Shown here: in pieces, positions 54,859 to 64,000 of the stretch
How positions within the stretch are numbered: position 1 is the stretch's first letter
How the letters are laid out: each line of letters opens with the position of its first letter
DNA from: Osedax frankpressi
Taxonomy: Eukaryota > Annelida > Polychaeta > Sabellida > Siboglinidae
Length of the DNA stretch: 64,000 nt
NCBI GenBank assembly: GCA_964035775.1
Contig: OZ038317.1
Coordinates: 21,238,587 to 21,302,586, forward strand
Reading direction: 5' to 3'
Notes under the pieces: model-generated
What the model was told of the DNA's origin: nothing
The model's database searches: none
Seen by the model: the letters and a program-made list of their open reading frames with translations, nothing else
Program-made: the position numbers and the translations under genes

Positions 54859-55739
54859 TCCTGCTAGACAATTAAGAAACGGCGAATATGCGTGAGTTCA
54901 GTGTATAAATCTTTCCATTTAATATTTTTTTAGGTTATTAACTATTATAATTAGATTTTAATTAGTATATTTAGGATTTATAATTAAATACAATTTGTAT
55001 TAAATTCATATTCAATATATTTAACAACACTGGACTACATAATTTAACAATATTTGTTTTTTATAAATTAATTGTAATTTTTTTTATTGATTATATCATA
55101 ATTATTATAAATTACTTAATTGATTTATCATATTTCCTAATTACTAAATTTAATTTAAACATACAAATAATGCATGCATTAAACCTAATTTACACGTTGT
55201 AGATATTTGTTTTTTATAAAATTATATCCAAAGAGTGGCTTCAGCATATATATAGATCTCTATTAATGTTCAGCATATATGAACAAATTTTGATTTTCTG
55301 ACAATGGTTACAGTTTGTGATCAAGAATTTATCGACTACAGATCATATCTCCTCAAGTTATAGTATCAAATAAGCTTTTAGACTTAAAATATTAAGAGGG
55401 AAATATATATACCGAACTCGAAAGTGTAATAGTAATTACCCACATTATACAAAGAATAATTTATATTTCATACGTATCTGTATATATTCGATAGAATTAT
55501 TCCAGCAACTTTTAAAGTTAGAATTCGCTAACGAAAAAAAATATTTCAAAATTTGTCGGGAATTTAGTACACGGAGGTTTACTACGAGTTAAATTATATC
55601 AATAAGGTTTAAATATTAATTATTATATACTTACTATTATAGAGAATTTGTTTGTTGATATTTTTGTAATTTATAGCCATCTATAGACGTATACGTTAGA
55701 AGGAATATAAATATACATAGCTTAAGTATTAAATAGTTC

Positions 55740-56750
55740 AATTAAATATTAAGTAGTTCAGATTTTTTCTTATTGAGATATAGTTTATTCATAATTAACC
55801 AGTGATTTATTTCATTAGCACATGTAGATATGACATATATATGCTGAGAAAGTAGTGGAGGGACTTCATGAAAAAGTATAATATCATCAGCATATAAGTG
55901 TTATTTAATAGTTGGATATTTATTTATGATATGAGATATTGGAATAATATATATTATAAAAAGTAAGGGGCCTACTACTGAACCTTGGGGAACTCCGGAA
56001 GTCAATCGAGCTGGATTTGATAGAAAATTACCAATTTTAAAAGAAAAAGTTATATTCTTAATAAAGGATATTATCCATTGCAAAGCCATTTTACATAAAC
56101 CTATATCAATTAGACGTTGTATATGAATTTCATGATCAATAGTATCGAAAGCAGCAGATAAATCTAGAAGTAAGAACTGATGCGTGCGATGTTTACTTAA
56201 TATTTGAAGTATCTTATCAAATACATTTAGAATTGCTGTTTCTATAATATGGTGACGAGTATAAGCACTCTGATATGGGTCAAGAAATTTTTTTCTGAAT
56301 AGATAATCGCTAAGTTGAGTAAATACGATTTTTTCAATAATTTTGGATATAATTGATAATTGGGAAATGGGTCTATAGCTCGAGAGAGATTCGGGATCTA
56401 GATTACCTTTCTCTATAATTTGAATTACTATAGCATGTTTTAGATCATTATTAATACTACCTGTTAAAAAGAATTATTAAGTATTTCAGGAATTAAGTGA
56501 GATAAGAGTGATGATAATGATTTTATTAGAGAAATTGGTAATTGATCTAGGAAAGATTTAGAATGACAATTATTTATATTATGGACTATAGTTTGTACAA
56601 AAGGTGTACAAAATGAGGAGAGTGAACAACTATGTGGATTTATAAAATGATTGAATAATTGTAAATTATTTAAATGTATCGGTGATTGAAGTTCTATTTC
56701 TATTATATCTATGATATTAATAATTTTAGTTGATAAAAATGTTAAGAAAG
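55740..56750 (-). pseudogene. jockey/CR1-like LINE, reverse transcriptase fragment
   Basis: On the minus strand the reverse transcriptase motifs appear in order: SYRPISQLSIISKIIEKIV, QFLLLDLSAAFDTIDH, GVPQGSVVGPLLF and YADD. The 5' part (endonuclease) and the part after SELLNI are missing. One in-frame stop lies before HLYADD and the frame is lost near 56465, so it is inactive. It is flanked by AT-rich DNA. Family placement (jockey superfamily, CR1/L2-type) rests on these motifs only. Confidence 0.85.
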
Positions 56751-56769
56751 TTTTTCAAAAAACTATGAC

Positions 56770-57121
56770 GTGTTAATTTTTTTTTTTCTTCTTCTCTTAC
56801 TTCTTTTTTATTTTATTTTATTTTATTTGTATATATTTTTTTTTCTAGTCGCATAATCCCTATCTCATTACTTTTATAATTATACATACGTATCCTTATC
56901 ATCTATAATATTATGTATATCGCTGGTGTTTTCCCCCGAGACTTGTAATTGCTGATGGACCTTGTACCATAATGTAGGCTTTTTCTTTGTCTTGGTTTTT
57001 CACCATACATATTTATATTTCGCCTTGTCCATCTAATGTTATAAGATACACTTATCAGAGCATAATAATGCTATACATTGAGTGTTTAAATAAACCGTTT
57101 TGATTGATTGATTGATAGATT
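56770..57121 (+). mobile_element. LINE 3' untranslated tail with ATTGATTGATTG end
   Basis: A non-coding stretch ends in aaataaaccgttttgattga then ttgattgatagattgatag, running straight into (TAG)n. A polyadenylation-like motif followed by a short repeated tail is typical of CR1/L2-type LINE 3' ends. It is on the plus strand, unlike the reverse transcriptase fragment before it, so it belongs to a different insertion. Confidence 0.55.
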
Positions 57122-57511
<390 letters not shown>

Positions 57512-57512
57512 T

Positions 57513-58299
57513 TAAGAAATTTAGTGGTATTAAATACCACATCAATGCTGATGACATCATTATCTATACAGCATTATCAAACAATAGTAATAATATATTT
57601 AATGAATTGTCACCATGTGCAAATGCAATTAATCGCTGGCTTATCGCCAATAAGTTATTACTTAACAAGTCTAAAACTGTGCTATTAAATATACCGAGTA
57701 ATTTTAGATATTTCCGATCTATAATTATTGATAAAACACTTGTTAACCCGAGTAATAGTGTAAAATACTTAGGAATTATTATTGATCGAGAATTAAACAT
57801 GAACGAACAGATAACTTCTATTTGCAGAAAAACAAATTCATCACTTTATAGAATAAGGAAGATCCGTAAATATTTGACAAAACACATTACTATCATTCTC
57901 ATCAAATATCTTGCTCTCTCGCACTTAGACTATTGTTCTTCTATATACCATGGCCTTACACATAAAGCTACCCGGAATATACATCGAATCATACGAAGGA
58001 GTGTTAGATTAATATTTCGCCAACGAAACACTGATCATAGTAGTGTTACAAAAAGAATGCAAGAAGTGGGCATATTGGATATCCAAAAACGATCGAGATA
58101 TCGTATTCTCTCAATTATCCATAAAGTGCTCCATAAGAAACGGCCGCGATATCTACTGAAAAAGCTGAATTTCAAATTATATCGAAGAACTCTGAGACCA
58201 ACAACGTACTGTAATGTGCTAACTAGTAAACGAACTAGACTCCAAAGTACAAGCAGCAGGGCATTCTCCGTAGTTGCACCGTTGTTGTGGAACGCTTAA
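57513..58299 (+). pseudogene. jockey/CR1-like LINE, C-terminal part of the ORF
   Basis: The frame starts within a damaged catalytic box (HINADDIIIYTALS, where YADD would be expected). It continues ANAINRWLIANKLLLNKSKT, VKYLGIIIDRELN and YLALSHLDYCSSIYHGL, and ends SRAFSVVAPLLWN, the usual end of CR1/jockey-type ORF2. The 231-codon stretch has no internal stop. The ORF is open to its own stop, which overlaps the start of the following R2/R4-like frame. Everything 5' of the catalytic box is replaced by (TAG)n. Confidence 0.85.
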
Positions 58300-60600
58300 C
58301 GAAAGCTCAACAACTTTGGAAAAAATCCAAGGCAAACCTTATGGGCAAAATACTGAATAGTACATCTCTCCAAGAGCCCCCCAATCAGCTTCACCTCGAT
58401 AGCCAATACCCATATTGGAAGGATTTATTTGAAACTGAATCTATACCCTTCACCGGTCCAACCTTCAGTGATAATGACACTTCTACGCCGCCGATAACAA
58501 TAGAAGAGGTCGCAACTTCTCTGAAGTCCCTTAATGATGGAGCCCCTGGACCTGACCATATTCGGAAATCGGACCTTGTATCCATCGGTATACATCGCTT
58601 TGCGATGAGGTTTAACCTCTATATACTAACCGGTATATGCCCTTCCGCATTTAAAGTTGGAACGACAACTCTAATACCTAAATGTAAGTTAAGCACATCT
58701 CCTAATCAGTATCGGCCTATAACGCTAGCGTCTATGGTATCCAGGCTATTTCACAGACTTTTGGCCAGTAGGATATCACGGGTTATAAAATTGGGACCAA
58801 GGCAGAAGGCCTTCGCCAAACGCGACGGCATATGCGAAAACCTCTACCTATTAAATTCTATAATAAAAAACATAAACAATAATGTAAATCATTAAAACTC
58901 TGTTTTCTCGACGTGTCTAAGGCATTTGATTCGGTGTCACATCACGCTATCAGCGCCTTAGCTCGTCGAGTTAACACTCCTACAAAAATTCTAAAATATA
59001 TTAATAATTTATACAATAATAATATAATAAATATAAAAATAGACCAAAAAAAATCCAATCCCATTCGTATATGCCGTGGGGTTAAGCAGGGAGACCCTTT
59101 GTCTCCTATCCTTTTTAATTCCGTGATGGATACTGTGTCGATTGTTTGGTTGAGGAGGATGCAATTAACATCGGTATCGCTAAAGTCTCACACCTTGCAT
59201 TTGCCGATGATATTGTAGTGTTTTCAGATACAACCGAGGGGTTACAAATGCAAGTAAATTTATTGTCCGCACGTTTCAAGCAATGTGGCCTCTCGGTTAA
59301 TCCTTCTAAATGTAAAACACTCAATATTGTCGTAAACCAAAAACGCGGGGTGTGGGCATGCGAAAGTAGACCCTTCCTCAACATTGGTCTGGAGAATATC
59401 GGCGCGTTGCAGGTCCTCGATACATACAAGTATCTGGGAATAGAGACTGGAATACTTAAGCCAAATAATGGTCCGATCTATTGTAATTTTAACAATAATC
59501 TTGCTAAATTAGATCGGGCCCCGCTAAAGCCTCACCAAAAAGTTGAGCTGTGCAGGGATTACCTCATCCCCGCAAGTATGCACATGCTCAACTTTTCTGG
59601 CCCTACCAAACGAGGCCTCCAGTCTCTAGACAAAGCAACACGCCGGTATGTCCGTAGATGGCTTCGACTACCAAAAGACACATCGCTGGGGGTATTTCAT
59701 GCATCCACCGACTCCGGAGGTCTCGCTATCCCCGTTCTGGCTCTGACCATACCAGTCATCAGGAGCCAGAGAATGGCAAAAATCCTCGGTGGTGACGATC
59801 CCCTGGTAGACATATTAGGTAGTCGAGATAGACTAGGTTGGTCGGTACCACCTTCTAAAGATGGTGTTCCTCTGCGTAGTACATCCGAAGTGCGCGCTTC
59901 CCTAAATGAGCAACTAGTACAGAGTGTCGATGGGCGTGTTTTGGTGCCTGTTAATACACTAAACGGTTGGATAAGATGTAATCGTCTGATTAACGCACAC
60001 GATTACATCAATGTATTCAAATTGAGACATAATATCCTCCCTTGTCCAGCCAGGGCCAGACGCGCCTATCCGGAAATAAATACTCAGTGCGCTTTTTGCG
60101 GGTACCCGAATACCACAATGACACATATTCTGCAGAGGTGCCCGCAGACACATGTTGCCAGGGTAAGACGTCATGACAAAGTGACGGCGATGCTAGCGAG
60201 TTCGTTGGAAAACAAACGTTATATGTGTTTCCTCGAACCTCACATTAGAACGCCGACTGGTATTCTTAAACCAGATCTTATCACTTGTCGTGACGGCTTA
60301 GCAGTAGTCGTCGACACGCAAATCACCACTGATCCATCAGTCATGGATGAGAGGTTTGATCAGAAAACTTATAAGTATGACATACCTCTCGTCCGCGAAT
60401 TCGTGATTAATATAACCTGTGCTTCTGAGGTTAAATTCGGAGCGCTCATACTAGACTGGCGTGGGCAACTCGCCCCTCGGTCCGATGCGCTCCTGAATAG
60501 CCTCGGAATGTCAGCATCGGTAAAAGAATTAATCACGATTCGAACGTTGGAAGGTAGTGTACGAGCATATAGACACTACATGCGAGCGACATAGGCTTAC
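58300..60600 (+). pseudogene. R2/R4-like LINE with restriction-like endonuclease, 5' truncated
   Basis: Reading order: APGPDHIRKSDL, SPNQYRPITLASMVSRLFHR, LDVSKAFDSVSHHAIS, GVKQGDPLSPILFN and FADDIVVFSDTTEG (reverse transcriptase), then LDKATRRYVRRWLRLP and FHASTDSGGLAIP (thumb and linker). A zinc knuckle CAFCGYPNTTMTHILQRC follows, with VARVRRHDK, and then the endonuclease KPDLITCRDGLAVVVDTQI. This order with a C-terminal endonuclease marks the R2/R4/NeSL group. The N-terminal zinc fingers and Myb region are missing. The frame breaks between about 58895 and 58913 (a TAA then a shift) and again near 59140. After that, 482 codons are open to TAG at 60592-60594. It is not followed by 28S rDNA. 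It is a dead copy, but fairly young judging by the long open 3' half. Confidence 0.9.
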
Positions 60601-60945
60601 TATGTACACCAAGGACTGATTAGGTGTTGTGCGAAACTAGATAACCAAACTTTAATCATTTATTATACCCTCCCGCTAAAATTAACTACACGACATTACC
60701 ACGTTAACTTCCCATCATATATTATTATTACACCTACCTTCACATATTTCAATATGATTTCACACCGCTATGTTATTATTAATACATCTCTTTACCTTTT
60801 ATTCTTATTGTTGGTTGTTTTTATACGTAAACCCCTACTCGTACATTACTATCGATGTTCATCATTTGTCGAACAATCCCTAAATGGTGAAGCCCAGCCA
60901 AAGTTTCTTTGAAATAATAAATGGGACAATGACAAGTTGTCCAGA
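60601..60945 (+). other. 3' untranslated region of the R2/R4-like element
   Basis: Noncoding sequence between the LINE stop codon and the (TAG)n array. I see no poly(A) tail. The element end cannot be fixed because it merges into the microsatellite. Confidence 0.5.
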
Positions 60946-61116
<171 letters not shown>

Positions 61117-61486
61117 TATATTGTAATTTGTAATATTGTGTTAAATTAATGAGCTTGCACGAGAATTTGTAATCTATATATAATTCTTCATCTAGGTTAT
61201 GGGGAGAATAAACATAAGTCGTAGTGTTCATTTTAAACAGCTGAAAGTTAAACCAAACGACAATTATTGAAAATAGTTAACTTCATAGATAAATACACTC
61301 TCGTTGCAATCAAGATGCATGGCGTTCTTTAAATCATGTGGGGCAGGGATAACGACGTTTCTTTATAAATACACTATGTTCCTAGACTATATTTCGGTAG
61401 TATAATGATAACATTATATATCTGCGATGAACATTTTAAATAATATATAATTTAAATGTATAAATTAAATATTTCTATCAGCCTAG

Positions 61487-61531
<45 letters not shown>

Positions 61532-62872
61532 GATGTTATTGTTACGAAGAAACCATAAAGAAATTTTTACTAAAGGATATAAAGCGATTCTATGCTAGGA
61601 TAATGTTTACGAAACTCGAAATTAATTCTAATAATAAATACATTTTTTCTTAATTTGAAATACTACTTTATTACTTGTGTTATTATGTAATTTATAGCAA
61701 GTGTTAACACGAATTGTTTTACGAGTGTAAGCCAAGTTTTAGGTACGATGTTATCACAAGTTTTAACTATAACCAAATTCTCCTGCAAACTCGTTAATTT
61801 TACTCAATATTTTGTAAAAAAATACATGTGTTAACTCAAGTTTTTTACACGATTTACTGGGATAATAGACTAGTATGTCAAAAGAATTTAAATCACGGTT
61901 TATATAGCTTAACAGTAACAAAATAGGATACATAGATATAGGTATTTTAAATAATAACCGTTATTTTAAAATTCTAATAACAAATAATAATAGCATATCT
62001 TTGTCTGGAAATCATTCATCGTTAACTTAACTAAATAAACTATGATTAAATATAAACAATATAACATCAATTATTAGCATTGGTCTATTTAAGTACCTCT
62101 CAATTATTTTAATTTAACTTGGACATTTACTAATGATGACAATATTTATGTAAATACCTTCAATGCGTATTAATTATGGCAATATATTAATAATAAAAAA
62201 TCGTGCTGATATATCCATGTAGGTAATTTGGATTTATTAGATATAAAATATATAGTTTAATAAGAGGGTTACGTATTATAAATGTGATATAATTTCATAT
62301 TAATATCTTGCAAAAAACGACACATTTATATTATTTTACTGATAAAAAAAGTTGGACAAACTATTTTCAGATCCTTCAAATTGAAACGTTTATATTGTCA
62401 TCATTCGAAGATATTGATCTCTCGATAAACTAAGTCACTTAAGGTAAATTTCTGTATAGTTTCTATTAAATTGTTATGAACTGTATTGATTCATGATATG
62501 GTTATTATTCTGACTTAAATATATTTATATGAATTTATATTCCGTATCAGTTACCAAAATTGCATACATTTATTATTTACCATAAGAAATAACGTGTAAA
62601 CAACGTGTTTTAATTTGTTTTCCTATGATCTTGGTTATTAAAATATTATAAGAAATATTTAAATAAGATATTTGCCCTTTTATTTAAATATTCGATAAGA
62701 CCTACAAAGTTGCATTATACGAATTAATAAAACTCTGAATCCGGGAGACACACATTTCTCAAAATTACATCAACGTTAATGCTTAAGTATTTTATGAATT
62801 AATATATATAATAAATATAGTAAATTATAAAATAAATTCAATTTTTAAATCCGATTTAATATAGAATATATA
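61117..62872. other. AT-rich stretch holding one half-copy of the dispersed repeat
   Basis: 61500-61866 matches the inner half of the ACCCAGTAAACAA element (34890-35247): the segment around gcgattctatgctaggataa, gttaactcaagtttttt, and an end cgatttactggga. The rest is A/T-rich without a coding frame. An (AT)n run lies at 61489-61524. Confidence 0.6.
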
Positions 62873-63054
62873 TTATATTTTATTTGATAAATTTTCGATA
62901 TCTTCCTTATCATATTCAAACCTCCACAATAATTTGAAGAGTTTATATGATAGTATAATTAACAATATAAAAATAATGATCCATGTAATAATATATTTCA
63001 ATGTAAATATTTGAACAGGTGTCTTTTTTTTCACGATATCCTTTTTAAACAAAT
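62873..63054 (-). CDS. candidate terminal exon encoding a membrane segment and short tail
   Basis: On the minus strand a T-rich tract with acceptor (ttgtacatag) precedes an open frame in phase 1 that ends in TAA. It reads a short basic stretch (LFKKDIVKKKTPVQIF), a membrane span of about 20 residues (IITWIIIFILLIILSY), then LFKLLWRFEYDKEDIENLSN. There is no ATG at the start. The phase-1 acceptor before a membrane segment is the same arrangement as in the receptor genes at 34 and 50 kb, but I see no sequence kinship. A chance ORF in A/T-rich DNA is possible because hydrophobic codons are A/T-rich. Confidence 0.33.
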
Positions 63055-63067
63055 CTATGTACAACAA

Positions 63068-64000
63068 AATGAATTTAATTCAGTATTTATATAATTTAAT
63101 TATTATATATATATAAATAATTACATTTGCTTTTGAAAATATGATACATTTAGTTTACTAATTAATATATTAAATGAAATATTATAGATAGTAGAATACT
63201 TACTTTGGTAATCTTTTACTGTAAATTAATGTAACTAATATTAAATATAATTAATAAAATAATAAATTACATATTTATATAATATAATTATTTAATAAAA
63301 TTTAATTTGAACTATTTATGATAAAATATGTATCATATATGATAATTGTATTTCGATATAATTTATAATGTCTAATATTTTTCTATAATTGGATAATTAT
63401 CTATATTATAAGAATATAAAATATGTATTACAATTATTTTTTATATTATTAGAATAGTATAATTTTGATTTAAATATAAATACGAATACAAAATAATATT
63501 AGTATTGACATTTCTCAATTTAATACTTATATCACTCATATTTCATATATCATATACTTCAGGATTGTTATTTTATTAAAATATCTGTGACGTTAGATAG
63601 TATGCCCCCAATTGTTAATACTAATTTTATAATAATCAAATAAAAGTAAACATATATTATAAATTATAACTGATATTATAAATTTTAAAATAACAATAAT
63701 TTAAAAAATTAATACATGCGGAATGGAGATTTCAACTACACTACAACATTAATTAAACATAATATATATTCTACCAGTAAAATTACAATAATTTATTAAT
63801 AATAATCAAACTGTAAATGTAGATTAATCAAAATAATTACATTATATTTATTAATACTAGTTATGTTTTCATTATGAATATAAATAAACAATTTTACAAG
63901 ATAAAAATTATATTTAGTTAATTATTCAAAGCAGTTATTACCATATTCTACCTGATTCCATAATATTAGACTTCGATCAAAACTATTACTGAGTCAGTAG
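63068..64000. other. AT-rich stretch, nothing recognised
   Basis: Very A/T-rich with stops in all frames. No repeat family or gene is seen. Confidence 0.5.

Overview
The window is very AT-rich DNA from an invertebrate-type animal genome. It is rich in microsatellites and minisatellites and sparse in genes. Coding sequence appears as short, more GC-rich exons with GT-AG introns. It also holds decayed LINEs of two kinds (jockey/CR1-like and R2/R4-like). Nothing here fixes the species, and I do not name one. Exons were joined by splice-site phase and family resemblance only; no transcript or database search was available.

Layout. At 1-2.7 kb lies a minus-strand methionine-R-sulfoxide reductase B gene (three exons seen, last exon outside or not found), with tandem repeats at two of its splice donors. 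From 2.8 to 14.6 kb is gene-poor DNA with a few unrecognised ORF/exon candidates. From 14.6 to 18.1 kb is a 15-bp satellite with longer-range repeat structure. From 19.0 to 25.3 kb is a plus-strand pyruvate dehydrogenase kinase gene with ten clear exons that lacks only its first part. From 25.3 to 29.2 kb is noncoding DNA and one candidate terminal exon.

The centre is a large inverted duplication: a left arm at about 29.2-41.6 kb, a spacer of about 1.8 kb, and a right arm at about 43.5-55.2 kb. Each arm holds one copy of the same seven-exon gene, and the two copies point toward each other. The inferred product is a single-pass cell-surface protein with a signal peptide, two beta-sandwich (discoidin/galactose-binding-like) domains, a threonine-rich mucin-like stalk, one membrane segment, and a tyrosine/proline-rich tail with YxxL/I motifs. 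The left copy has an open reading frame across all seven exons (about 729 residues). In the right copy one splice donor is changed and the tail frame is shifted, so it may make a soluble or short-tailed form. Divergence between the arms is patchy: the outer-domain exon differs strongly, while the second domain and its introns are nearly identical, which suggests gene conversion.

From 55.7 to 61.1 kb is a LINE cluster: a minus-strand jockey/CR1-like fragment, a LINE 3' tail, a (TAG)n array, a second jockey/CR1-like fragment fused to a 5'-truncated R2/R4-like element with a restriction-like endonuclease end, and another (TAG)n array. The last 3 kb holds a half copy of a dispersed repeat and a candidate transmembrane exon.

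The observations I rate highest are the inverted pair of mucin-like receptors, the mosaic divergence between them, and the repeated finding of minisatellites that begin at or just after 5' splice sites.
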